From positions 1 to 64,000 of the IMG/VR virus record IMGVR_UViG_3300008114_000046: DNA of 64,000 bases. One strand, given 5' to 3'. A program made the translations under genes and the position numbers. The notes beneath the pieces are model-generated. The model searched no databases, had not been told where the DNA came from, and worked only from the letters and a program-made list of their open reading frames with translations. Each line of letters begins with the position of its first letter. The first letter of the stretch is position 1. This document shows, in pieces, positions 35,513 through 41,985 of the stretch. The stretch is from a virus.

Positions 35513-36091
35513 TCATCCTCTATAAAAAATATGTGCACCAATCTTAGTTGTACGATCAAAGACTCTACCCCAACGAGGACTTACGTAGTCGGCGTGGTAG
35601 AACTTTGCACCTTTAGTTACGTCACCGTAATTTCCTAGGTACACGTGTTCGGCGATTTCTTTTGCTTTTGCGAAAGCTACACCGTCACGAATTCGCTTTC
35701 CTCCCTCACACTTCCATGAAAATTGGCATACGCCTCGAGCTTTTTGGTTAATTACTCCGCATGGTGTTTTTGGGAATCTATCATCTTTGACGCGGTTTAA
35801 CACGACATTGTTAACCGCAATCCTACCTTTGTAGGGTTCATGGCCAGCTTCGAAGTAGGTATTCTCGGCCATGCATTGGATTTGTTTTTTATCGTTTGCG
35901 CTCAGATAAACTGGCTTTTTTACGATAACTTCTTTTTCGATTACCTTGACTTCAGGTACCTTAACAATCTTGACTTCTGGTTCCTTAGTTGGCATTGCAA
36001 CAGCTGCACCTGCAGCAAGAGCAAGACCAAGGCAGAATCCTTCAGCCCAGCGTAGGTACGGGAAATCTTTTCTATTTTCGAAAAGTTTCAT
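35513..36091 (-). CDS. Membrane-anchored cell wall hydrolase (SleB/CwlJ type), probable endolysin
   Basis: A 192-residue protein. A single Gly/Ala-rich hydrophobic segment spans residues about 17-33 (FCLGLALAAGAAVAM), followed by a Lys/Val/Glu-rich stalk (VKIVKVPEVKVIEKEVIVKK). Residues about 75-190 are a Hydrolase_2 domain (ENTYFEAGHEPYKGRIAVNN with the catalytic Glu; VCQFSWKCEGG; GAKFYHADYVSPRW). The weakly hydrophobic anchor resembles signal-arrest-release endolysins. It has AGAGGA before the ATG and a 267-nt structured leader with its own promoter upstream, so expression may be controlled at the RNA level. Confidence 0.75.
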   Translation of the reverse strand: MKLFENRKDFPYLRWAEGFCLGLALAAGAAVAMPTKEPEVKIVKVPEVKVIEKEVIVKKPVYLSANDKKQIQCMAENTYFEAGHEPYKGRIAVNNVVLNRVKDDRFPKTPCGVINQKARGVCQFSWKCEGGKRIRDGVAFAKAKEIAEHVYLGNYGDVTKGAKFYHADYVSPRWGRVFDRTTKIGAHIFYRG

Positions 36092-36104
36092 TTGTATCCT
36101 CTAA

Positions 36105-36358
36105 TCTTAAATGACTTTGGCAAACAGAGACTACTGTGCAGGCATCTCAGCCTATAGTTTTTCTGTCGCTATGAGAAGATACAAAAAGAAATAACGAAGG
36201 TATCTTCCATCCATTTCCCTCTTACTGGAAATGCAAAATCATTATGGTTTCGTCGGTGGAATTATTGTGCATCTGAGATGTTAGATAATTCCGCTTTCTA
36301 TAGCCCTAAGACTTGAAGCTTTGTAAGAGTCAATGGAGGTTCCAACCTCCGTTGCGAT
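36105..36358 (-). ncRNA. Structured RNA or long leader upstream of the hydrolase gene
   Basis: There is no protein gene here. Read on the minus strand from the promoter at 36365-36393, the RNA contains GGAGG-TTGGAA-CCTCC, then a CTATAG...CTATAG closing pair. This encloses three strong hairpins: GGAATTAT/ATAATTCC (with an inner CATCT/AGATG), CATTTCC/GGAAATG, and GAAGATAC/GTATCTTC. An AGGC/GCCT hairpin follows before the hydrolase start at 36091. No tRNA cloverleaf and no tmRNA signature fits. It is either an independent small RNA or a regulatory leader of the hydrolase. I know no family that matches. Confidence 0.6.
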
Positions 36359-36364
36359 ATTTTA

Positions 36365-36393
36365 TTTATACACCATAGATCTATAAATGTCAA
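36365..36393 (-). promoter_or_regulatory. Promoter TTGACA-17-TATAAA for the structured RNA / hydrolase
   Basis: The minus strand has TTGACA at 36393-36388, a 17-nt spacer, and TATAAA at 36370-36365. The -10 region reads TATAAATAA, which is also a T4 late promoter. Predicted start of RNA is near 36358. Confidence 0.75.
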
Positions 36394-36419
36394 CCACTCG
36401 TGGTGTTTCTAGAACAACT

Positions 36420-36745
36420 CGTGGTATGTGTGGGCCCGTTCTGTTGCTAGGTGGAACCCATCCCCCGAAAAATCATGCAGCTAGTGCAAGACCTTCATAT
36501 GCAGTGTTATCGTTTGCATTTACGTTTAGTGGCACTTTGCCAGTCAATCAGTCTCGAACCTTCCTATTACACGAAAATCGAATTCCAAGGTCACCCCCAT
36601 CAAAGACACACTGCCGGCCGCAAAAGGCGATCTCGTTGGCTAAGCCCAGAACTTTCGTCCCTGTCTAAACAATGTGTCTATGGTGGAGGTGCGGGGAGTC
36701 GAACCCCGGTCTTTCCGCCTTTACTGTTGATTGTCATCAACTGAT
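36420..36745 (-). ncRNA. ssrA: Circularly permuted two-piece tmRNA (ssrA)
   Basis: Read on the minus strand, the acceptor piece comes first. It has a T-arm CGGGG-TTCGACT-CCCCG (about 36708-36692) and the 3' end CACCTCC-A-CCA finishing at 36681. An 82-nt spacer follows (36680-36599), bounded by GACACA/TGTGTC complementarity. The coding piece then begins GGGGGTG at 36598, which pairs over 7 bp with CACCTCC to close the tRNA-like acceptor stem. A tRNA-like D-region (GACCTTGGAATTCGA) and a tag ORF follow. The 3' part has AGCAACAGAACGGGCCC. Permutation with this tag style is known from alphaproteobacteria. The exact 5' end of the acceptor piece and 3' end of the coding piece are uncertain. Confidence 0.93.
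36473..36517 (-). other. tmRNA tag ORF: ANDNTAYEGLALAA-stop
   Basis: Within the coding piece, after TAAACGTAAAT, the resume codon GCA (36517-36515) starts a 14-codon frame ending TGA (36475-36473). The peptide is ANDNTAYEGLALAA. The AND start and the hydrophobic ALAA end are normal for tmRNA degradation tags recognised by ClpXP-type proteases. Cellular alphaproteobacterial tags commonly begin (A)ANDN. Confidence 0.92.
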
Positions 36746-36751
36746 ATTCTA

Positions 36752-36780
36752 TTTATATACTAGATTGATTTAAATGTCAA
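36752..36780 (-). promoter_or_regulatory. Promoter TTGACA-17-TATAAA for tmRNA
   Basis: The minus strand has TTGACA at 36780-36775, a 17-nt spacer, and TATAAA at 36757-36752, continuing as TATAAATAG. It combines a consensus -35 with a T4-type late element, so it could be used both early and late. Predicted RNA start is near 36745, about 37 nt before the T-arm. Confidence 0.8.
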
Positions 36781-36783
36781 CCA

Positions 36784-37221
36784 TTAATTGCACCAAGATT
36801 GCTTTGCGTCGCCATAATATTCACGAGCAAAACCATTCTTGATAAGCAGATCACGAAGGCTCATACCATCAAGCAAGATATCGCCAAGAATACGGCCACC
36901 AAACTTGTCCCAATCGTATAGAACAACCTGGTGCTTCTTTGTCGCAGCAATTACGTCCTTTGTAAAGACAGAAGCCTGCTCACCGCGCTTCTTTTCGCTT
37001 TCACATTTAGCACGGAAGCTTTTCTCTGGAGTGTCGACACCAAAGATACGAACACCGAGCTCAGGCTTGAGTGGTGCTGGAAGATATGGCGCAATAACAA
37101 CAACTGTATCACCATCGACTGCGCGAACAATGGTAGTATCATAGGTAACACCAACTGGTGTCTTCTGAGCAATAGCTGGAGTGGCTAGCATTACAAGTGC
37201 TAGTGCAATAAACTTCTTCAT
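36784..37221 (-). CDS. Exported thermonuclease-family (SNase) nuclease
   Basis: A 145-residue protein. The signal peptide at residues 1-18 (MKKFIALALVMLATPAIAQ) has an AIA-type cleavage site. The SNase core follows: IVRAVDGDTVVVIAPYLP, then VRIFGVDTPEKSF (active-site Arg, Asp, Thr and Glu), and DKFGGRILGDILLDG (second active-site Arg). It is predicted to act in the periplasm or outside the cell, on DNA or RNA. Length fits a single-domain SNase. The two cysteines outside the signal peptide (CES...SWC) could form a disulfide. It is encoded just upstream of the tmRNA. Roles could be destroying incoming competitor DNA or salvaging nucleotides; both are inference. Confidence 0.85.
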   Translation of the reverse strand: MKKFIALALVMLATPAIAQKTPVGVTYDTTIVRAVDGDTVVVIAPYLPAPLKPELGVRIFGVDTPEKSFRAKCESEKKRGEQASVFTKDVIAATKKHQVVLYDWDKFGGRILGDILLDGMSLRDLLIKNGFAREYYGDAKQSWCN

Positions 37222-37231
37222 ATATTATTCC

Positions 37232-37552
37232 TTAATTACAGGTAGTTTGCCAGTAGATGTATCGTTCACCACGATGCCATTCTACAATTTGTTCGCGAAC
37301 GCAATAACGTCTATCATAACGATAATCTGGTGGGTAGTAACGGTTATCGTATTCTTGTTCTCTGCGTTCTCTACGATCAGAGGAAAGAGCACCTACAACA
37401 ACACCGCCAATGATTGCTCCACAAAGCCAGCCACAACCACCTTTACGGCGTTCATGTTGGCTATAGTCTCTGTCTCGTTTGCGGTGTTCGGCAAAAGCCG
37501 GAGTGGTAATTAACATGCTAGCAGCAAGAACAGATGCAATAAGCTTTTTCAT
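37232..37552 (-). CDS. Small secreted protein with glycine-zipper segment, 106 aa
   Basis: I start it at ATG 37552, which has GAGGAAT 4-5 nt upstream and opens a clear signal peptide (MKKLIASVLAASMLITTPAF, cleavage after AFA). The mature part is very basic (HRKRDRDYSQHERRKG). It then has a glycine-zipper-like hydrophobic segment (CGWLCGAIIGGVVVGAL) with G-x3-G spacing, and ends with a Tyr/Arg-rich region (RYYPPDYRYDRRY) with two more cysteines. Such proteins are common in alphaproteobacterial envelopes. It forms a run of exported proteins with the nuclease. Function is unknown; envelope insertion or superinfection exclusion is possible. Confidence 0.65.
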   Translation of the reverse strand: MKKLIASVLAASMLITTPAFAEHRKRDRDYSQHERRKGGCGWLCGAIIGGVVVGALSSDRRERREQEYDNRYYPPDYRYDRRYCVREQIVEWHRGERYIYWQTTCN

Positions 37553-37553
37553 A

Positions 37554-37736
37554 TTAGAATTCCTCATCAATATCAGCAAACATAACTCGCTTACGAGGGT
37601 CACCTGATGTGATACAGCGAGTAAGTATGAGAGCTTCTTTGTAATTCTTTGTATGAAATCTTACCGGAAAGATGATTTCATCATCCTCGGTTTCTAAAGA
37701 CATTCCTACAAAGTAAGTACCGTTTTCTTCTGTCAT
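37554..37736 (-). CDS. Hypothetical protein, 60 aa
   Basis: A small acidic protein (MTEENGTYFVGMSLETEDDE) with alternating beta strands (FPVRFHTKNYKEALILTRCI) and an acidic C-terminus (FADIDEEF). It starts 3 bp after the stop of the upstream membrane protein and its stop is 1 bp before the next start, so it is part of the operon. I do not recognise the family. Confidence 0.55.
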   Translation of the reverse strand: MTEENGTYFVGMSLETEDDEIIFPVRFHTKNYKEALILTRCITSGDPRKRVMFADIDEEF

Positions 37737-37739
37737 GCA

Positions 37740-37988
37740 TTATTTATTATCGACAGATTCTTTCTTTTCCTCCACAGTATTCCATTTGAAGTGATTGCGG
37801 GCATAAACGATTCCAAGCGCAATGCTCATCGGAATCAATCCCCACGTTTGGCTGGCAATAATCCATGTAATCCAAAGGACTTGATTGCCGAGTCCAACTG
37901 CCCATGCACGTGGGTGATTGTTACCTGCCAGCAACGTCATCCAAATGGTAAGGCATGACATTAGCCATGGCAGGTAAGTTACAATCAT
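37740..37988 (-). CDS. Small membrane protein, 82 aa, Trp-rich
   Basis: Three hydrophobic segments are visible: residues 1-21 (MIVTYLPWLMSCLTIWMTLL), 29-46 (VGLGNQVLWITWIIAS) and 47-63 (WGLIPMSIALGIVYA). A hydrophilic tail follows (VEEKKESVDNK). Six Trp residues cluster at the membrane boundaries. Trp-rich small membrane proteins of this pattern occur in T4-like phages without known function. It overlaps the DUF932 gene by 4 bp. Confidence 0.6.
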   Translation of the reverse strand: MIVTYLPWLMSCLTIWMTLLAGNNHPRAWAVGLGNQVLWITWIIASQTWGLIPMSIALGIVYARNHFKWNTVEEKKESVDNK

Positions 37989-38932
37989 GCTGCGTCTGCA
38001 AATTCAACAGCGGTTTCCAAGGCCTTGGTCTTAAGGTTCTTATTAGCACCATACCAAGCCGAAGTCAGACGATTGTCAGAATTACGACCAATCATGTGAT
38101 CGGTCATGAAAGTGACAGCGTTGAATGCCTGCCACCAGCTACCTTCAGCAAATTCTGCACCAGGTTGCTGGTCCATGATTTCCAGAGCGATACCAGCATT
38201 CTTGCTGATTTCCTTCTTAGAACCAGATACTGGGAAGACACGAGTGAAGTAATCTACAATCGACTCGTCTGTGAAACGCTTCGAACCGAGATAAGCAGCC
38301 ATTTCTTTGTACTTGGCAAGCTTTTCCTTGGCAACACCAAGAGTTTCCTTGACCAGATCACCATCGAATTCACGACGGTGGCTTACCTTTACAATCTTGC
38401 TCGACTGAGTATTGAGCGAGAGAGTCAGAGTGTTGTTGCAAACAACGCGAATTGGAGTGAACCGGACATCGATTGACCAGCCATATTTGTGAGGATTGGT
38501 GAAGAGGAGGTAGGACTCTACTGTATCACCCTTGAAAAGCTCGAAGCTTTCCTTGACCTTGGCAAGAGCCCAGACCAGCTGGCCATCACGAAGCGAACCA
38601 GCAGTATGCATTTCCATTTCACCGGCTGCAACGAAATCATTGAAGAATTCGAAAGCAGATTCGTTCTGATTCGGAATCCAGTCGTCAGTGATAACGTCCA
38701 AGATCTTATTGTCAACATCACGAACCAGAGCAGAGTGGCCGACTGAAACCTGCTTACCAGCAATTTCAGCAAAGGCAGGAACCGGAGTCACTCGCCAATC
38801 AAGACCGGCAGCCTTGAGCATATCAACAGGAGTAATATCGGCAGGAACTTCAGTACCAAGACCGTGCCACGGAGTTTCACCAGCATAAGCCATCGAAGCC
38901 TTGCCATCCATAAATTCAATCATATGTGCCAT
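37985..38932 (-). CDS. DUF932 phage/plasmid-like protein, 315 aa
   Basis: Full-length member of the DUF932 (TIGR03299 phage/plasmid-like) family. It has an N-terminal ETPWHGLGTEV motif, LVWALAKVKESFELFKGD, and the conserved VRFTPIRVVCNNTLTLSL block, and it ends in a region of about 80 residues rich in helices. The family is common on plasmids and phages; the biochemical role is unknown. It is the first gene behind a strong early promoter at 38960-38988 and so is probably made early. Confidence 0.8.
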   Translation of the reverse strand: MAHMIEFMDGKASMAYAGETPWHGLGTEVPADITPVDMLKAAGLDWRVTPVPAFAEIAGKQVSVGHSALVRDVDNKILDVITDDWIPNQNESAFEFFNDFVAAGEMEMHTAGSLRDGQLVWALAKVKESFELFKGDTVESYLLFTNPHKYGWSIDVRFTPIRVVCNNTLTLSLNTQSSKIVKVSHRREFDGDLVKETLGVAKEKLAKYKEMAAYLGSKRFTDESIVDYFTRVFPVSGSKKEISKNAGIALEIMDQQPGAEFAEGSWWQAFNAVTFMTDHMIGRNSDNRLTSAWYGANKNLKTKALETAVEFADAA

Positions 38933-38959
38933 AACAAAAACCTTTCCAATTGATAATTA

Positions 38960-38988
38960 AATATAGTCTATTTTCAAAATAATGTCAA
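38960..38988 (-). promoter_or_regulatory. Early promoter TTGACA-17-TATATT for the DUF932 operon
   Basis: TTGACA at 38988-38983, 17-nt spacer, TATATT at 38965-38960 on the minus strand. The RNA would start near 38953, about 20 nt before the DUF932 start at 38932. Confidence 0.75.
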
Positions 38989-38993
38989 CAACA

Positions 38994-39140
38994 TTATGCA
39001 TTATTTTCTTCAAGAGCAATCAGCGTACCGAAGCCGAACATGCTGAGACCAAGGCCACCTTGAAGAGCGAACCGAAGAAAACCAGCTTCTTCAGGTACAC
39101 ACATTGTAATCAAACCGGCAATCATAAGAACATAATGCAT
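38994..39140 (-). CDS. Tiny membrane protein, 48 aa
   Basis: ATG 39140 is preceded by GGAG and opens 48 codons. The sequence has two hydrophobic stretches, HYVLMIAGLITMCVP and LQGGLGLSMFGFGTLIAL, separated by a short polar turn, and an acidic tail (EENNA). It lies between two early promoters with its own promoter at 39166-39194. Small hydrophobic early proteins of this kind are often host-takeover or exclusion factors, but nothing in the sequence proves that here. Confidence 0.6.
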   Translation of the reverse strand: MHYVLMIAGLITMCVPEEAGFLRFALQGGLGLSMFGFGTLIALEENNA

Positions 39141-39165
39141 AACAATCTCCATTCCTTATATTATT

Positions 39166-39194
39166 AGTATAGTATATTTTGATAAAAATGTCAA
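39166..39194 (-). promoter_or_regulatory. Early promoter TTGACA-17-TATACT
   Basis: TTGACA at 39194-39189, 17-nt spacer, TATACT at 39171-39166 on the minus strand, serving the 48-aa protein. The TGA inside TTGACA is the stop codon of the gene before it. Confidence 0.75.
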
Positions 39195-39370
39195 CCGTTT
39201 TTTTCAATAAAATCACATACTAGCTGAAAAAAATCATCAGGCTTTTCGACTTCAAGGACCATCAAATAGTCACGAACATCCTCAGTGACTCCATGCTTTG
39301 CAAAGTAATTTGCAATGGCCTGTTCAACGGTTGGCATTCCAAAGTATTCAATGGTAGGAGAATTGCTCAT
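39191..39370 (-). CDS. Hypothetical protein, 59 aa
   Basis: ATG 39370 opens 59 codons ending at 39191. The protein is acidic and helical (PTVEQAIANYFAKHGVTEDV; YLMVLEVEKPDDFFQLVCDF). The start overlaps the previous stop as ATGA, so it is translated by coupling. The family is not recognised. Confidence 0.55.
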   Translation of the reverse strand: MSNSPTIEYFGMPTVEQAIANYFAKHGVTEDVRDYLMVLEVEKPDDFFQLVCDFIEKNG

Positions 39371-39573
39371 ACATCTTCTTCCATATGGTTAACCATGATC
39401 TCGATGATCTTTTCAAAGTCATCATCAGGGTGCAGCATATGATCTGCAGAGATATCACTATACATTTCAGTGCAAGTCTTCATGGCTTCAACACCATGAG
39501 TTCCACCAAGAGCTTCATAGATAAAATCATACGGATCATCCTGAGCAAGAATATATTCATACAAACGAGTCAT
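39367..39573 (-). CDS. Hypothetical acidic protein, 68 aa
   Basis: A 68-residue acidic protein (MTRLYEYILAQDDPYDFIYE; MLHPDDDFEKIIEIMVNHME). It is first behind the promoter at 39603-39631, with GAAAGGAAAA before the ATG as ribosome binding site. Its composition suits a small protein-binding factor. I know no homologue with a function. Confidence 0.55.
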   Translation of the reverse strand: MTRLYEYILAQDDPYDFIYEALGGTHGVEAMKTCTEMYSDISADHMLHPDDDFEKIIEIMVNHMEEDV

Positions 39574-39602
39574 AATGTTTTCCTTTCATTCCTTATATTC
39601 TT

Positions 39603-39631
39603 AGTATAGTTTATTTTCATAATAATGTACA
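39603..39631 (-). promoter_or_regulatory. Early promoter TGTACA-17-TATACT
   Basis: TGTACA at 39631-39626, 17-nt spacer, TATACT at 39608-39603 on the minus strand. It has the same spacer and AT-rich flank as the other early promoters, with a degenerate -35. It directly follows the terminator at 39635-39675. Confidence 0.65.
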
Positions 39632-39634
39632 TAA

Positions 39635-39675
39635 AAAAATGCACCCCAGAAACCCAGGGTGCATTTTTATTTTTC
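39635..39675 (-). terminator. Intrinsic terminator after the oxygenase operon
   Basis: ATGCACCC (39639-39646) pairs with GGGTGCAT (39657-39664), extended by flanking A/T pairs. On the minus strand it is followed by a run of seven T; on the plus strand there is TTTTTATTTTT, so it can work in both directions. It closes the operon ending at 39691. Confidence 0.85.
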
Positions 39676-39690
39676 AATACTATGAATGGT

Positions 39691-40257
39691 TTATCTAAAC
39701 TTTGGTCCTTCAATCCAGGATACCAAGGAACGGCGAACACCTTTTGTTACAGGAGTAACTCGATGAGGAATAAAAGATGGGAATACTAGAACAGATCCTT
39801 TTTCTCTAATCTCTTCTTTTGGCAGCTGTGGATATTGCGGATCAATTTCAAAGTCACCACCTTCATATTCACTAGGATCTGTAAGTTGAATTACTATAGA
39901 AATCTTACGATCAAATGTCGTAGGGTTAGCCCAAAACGCATCGTGATGCCAATCGTACTTGCCATTTTCTGTAGCATTATATGTGGTGTATTGAATATCA
40001 TTTAGATAGGTGATATCAAATCCAAACGCATTGCGATTTGCAGCCTGTGCATAGTACCATAGCATGTTAGTAATGTCTGGACTGGTTGAAGTTGGAATCC
40101 ATCTAATTTCACTTGATCGATATTCAAGATTCTTAGTAGATCCGTCAAAGCCTATTCCGGCAACCGTTGTTGGTTGAAGATTTCCGGTTTCAATGATATG
40201 TGAGATTTGCTGCTCAGAAGCTGCAGCTCTCCAATATTGCCATAATTGATTCATCAT
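39691..40257 (-). CDS. 2-oxoglutarate/Fe(II)-dependent oxygenase
   Basis: A 188-residue protein of the prolyl-4-hydroxylase-like superfamily. The double-stranded beta-helix core has the iron ligands in YDWHHDAFW (H-x-D) and FPSFIPHRVTPVTKGVRRSL (distal His, and the Arg that binds 2-oxoglutarate). The substrate is unknown; homologues are frequent in T4-like marine phages. It overlaps the nuclease gene by 4 bp (ATGA context) and ends 15 bp before a terminator. Confidence 0.85.
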   Translation of the reverse strand: MMNQLWQYWRAAASEQQISHIIETGNLQPTTVAGIGFDGSTKNLEYRSSEIRWIPTSTSPDITNMLWYYAQAANRNAFGFDITYLNDIQYTTYNATENGKYDWHHDAFWANPTTFDRKISIVIQLTDPSEYEGGDFEIDPQYPQLPKEEIREKGSVLVFPSFIPHRVTPVTKGVRRSLVSWIEGPKFR

Positions 40258-40952
40258 TTGTTTCCATATAATTGGTGATAGCTACGAACAAGATCAGCAG
40301 CTTTTTCGATATAATTGGAAGGCCGTTCAACAAAGACCTGTGCATCGATTTCATCATCAACACCAATTATAATCACGATGTCTTTGATTGCAATTCCAGT
40401 CATTTCCCAGAGCATGTAGGCATAGAGGCTACACTGTAAGAAGTAACCTTCAATCCAGTCTTTACGCTTACGCTTAGTGGATGTCTTATAATCGATAATG
40501 GAAAGCCTACCATCGTAGTCTGCAATCAAGTCACAGGTACCAGCAATCTTGAGATGATGGCTGAAGAGTGTGCATTCAGTAGCACGAATCATATCAACCT
40601 TTTCGTCAAGGATTCCTTTAATCTGACGGAAAATTACCATGTTATGTGGCAACGAAGTATCAAATTCTTGATCAAGAATGTACTTCTCACACATGTTATG
40701 GATAGACGTCCCACGAGATGCGGCTCGCGCAGAAACCCTATTGGCTTCCTCATCACCTACTCTCTTGCGCCATTCGTTGAGCGCAGTCTTATCAGACATC
40801 TTACCGAGAACGGTAGTGACCGATGGATACCGTTGACCGGTAGGAGTCTCGTACAAACGAGCAGTTTCACCATCAATGCGATTTAGATTTGCAAACTCGA
40901 GCAGATCAAATTCGAAATGTTTACGGTTGTAGTCCAAGCTTTTGGCGTGCAA
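40254..40952 (-). CDS. PD-(D/E)XK family nuclease
   Basis: A 232-residue protein. The catalytic core is GTCDLIADYDGRLSIIDYKTS at about residues 145-165 (Asp, then D-x-K), with an upstream ASRGTSIHNMCEKYI motif and a downstream Gln/Tyr motif (QCSLYAYML). This is the RecB/Cas4-type arrangement. The likely role is exonuclease action on phage or host DNA during replication or recombination. It overlaps phoH by 32 bp and the oxygenase by 4 bp, so all three are co-translated. Confidence 0.8.
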   Translation of the reverse strand: MHAKSLDYNRKHFEFDLLEFANLNRIDGETARLYETPTGQRYPSVTTVLGKMSDKTALNEWRKRVGDEEANRVSARAASRGTSIHNMCEKYILDQEFDTSLPHNMVIFRQIKGILDEKVDMIRATECTLFSHHLKIAGTCDLIADYDGRLSIIDYKTSTKRKRKDWIEGYFLQCSLYAYMLWEMTGIAIKDIVIIIGVDDEIDAQVFVERPSNYIEKAADLVRSYHQLYGNK

Positions 40953-41676
40953 TTATGTATTCCTTCACAAGTTTAGAGCGCACAATATCGGCCTCTAAGA
41001 AATCAATATAATCAAAATCGGATAATCTGTCAATCACTTTTATGAACTCTTTTAAGCCATTACGCTCTTGTTCACGAGATAAGTCAGACTGACGGAAGTC
41101 TCCACAAAAAATCACTCGGCAATTCTTACCGATACGTGTGATAACAGAATCAAGTTCATGAAACGTCATGTTATTGATCTCATCAACGATCACATAACAA
41201 TTGTTCAGTGTAGTACCACGAACAAATGAGGTACTCATAAACTCAATGGCATTCTTTTGTTTTAGAATGTCGTAAGCATCTCCACGTTCAAAAAGCTCGC
41301 TGCAAATTGCATAGTACGGAGCTTCATAGACCTTCATCTTTTCTTTCTGAGATCCTGGCAGGAATCCCATGTCACGAGTCGGAACAACAGAACGGATTAC
41401 GTAGATCTTTTCTTGTTCGCTTGTTCCACCAATCAAATCTTTAATTGCCAGATACATTGAAAGAAAAGTCTTACCAGTACCAGCCATGCCGTGAAGCATT
41501 AGATGTTTACCACTATGGAATGCATCAAACGTTTTCTTTTGGTTGTCTGTAAGTGGATGAACTCGTTTTAGATTAAAGTTTGGAGAGTTGAAACTTGGTT
41601 TGTTGTTCAGCAGATCTTGTTCTCCGTTTTGACGTAGAATTCTCTTTTGTCTTTTGGTAAGTCTTGCTTCAGTCAC
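40921..41676 (-). CDS. phoH: PhoH-like ATPase
   Basis: A 251-residue P-loop protein. Walker A is MLHGMAGTGKTFLSM at about residues 57-71; Walker B is CYVIVDEINN at about 160-169. The PhoH signatures IRSVVPTRDMGFLPGS and RVIFCGDFRQSDL are present. PhoH homologues are widespread in marine T4-like phages; the role is probably RNA/DNA helicase- or nuclease-associated ATPase activity. The N-terminal 40 residues are basic. Confidence 0.9.
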   Translation of the reverse strand: MTEARLTKRQKRILRQNGEQDLLNNKPSFNSPNFNLKRVHPLTDNQKKTFDAFHSGKHLMLHGMAGTGKTFLSMYLAIKDLIGGTSEQEKIYVIRSVVPTRDMGFLPGSQKEKMKVYEAPYYAICSELFERGDAYDILKQKNAIEFMSTSFVRGTTLNNCYVIVDEINNMTFHELDSVITRIGKNCRVIFCGDFRQSDLSREQERNGLKEFIKVIDRLSDFDYIDFLEADIVRSKLVKEYIIARQKLGLQP

Positions 41677-41685
41677 GAATCATCC

Positions 41686-41985
41686 TTATTTTTTGTTTTT
41701 AGCTTTATTAACGGCGTCGCGAATCTTAGTGGCTTTAATGCTCTTATCTCCATGTTGCTGTCCGAGAGGAGAAGCCGGATTTGCTGTTCCAATCCTATTT
41801 AACAGATCTTTAAAGCCATCGTCGTTTTTATGAGTAACGCCTGCAATTCCAGAAATGAAAGCAGGAGCACCAATGACTAGTTCTGCGTGTGGATTTTCTG
41901 CAAGGTATTCTTCTCGTGCAGACATAGAAAGGAACTCTTCCCAGGTTTCCCCAGTTTCTTTGTCCCTAAACTCATAGATTGGCAT
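41686..41985 (-). CDS. FmdB-like small protein without zinc ribbon, 99 aa
   Basis: It starts MPIYEFRDKETGETWEEFLS, the beginning typical of FmdB-type zinc-ribbon proteins, but has no cysteines. Later parts (SAREEYLAENPHAEL; KNDDGFKDLLNRIG) match a family present in T4-like cyanophages next to phoH. It starts within TAATG of the preceding tiny gene. Function is unknown. Confidence 0.6.
   Translation of the reverse strand: MPIYEFRDKETGETWEEFLSMSAREEYLAENPHAELVIGAPAFISGIAGVTHKNDDGFKDLLNRIGTANPASPLGQQHGDKSIKATKIRDAVNKAKNKK

Noticed and set aside
36105-36358. A tRNA in the structured region before the hydrolase gene
   Set aside because: No T-loop GTTCRA, no 7-bp acceptor stem and no anticodon arm could be placed on either strand.
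36387-36744. Plus-strand open frames of 93 and 97 codons across the tmRNA
   Set aside because: The minus strand has a complete tmRNA with matching stems and tag; the plus frames have no ribosome binding sites.
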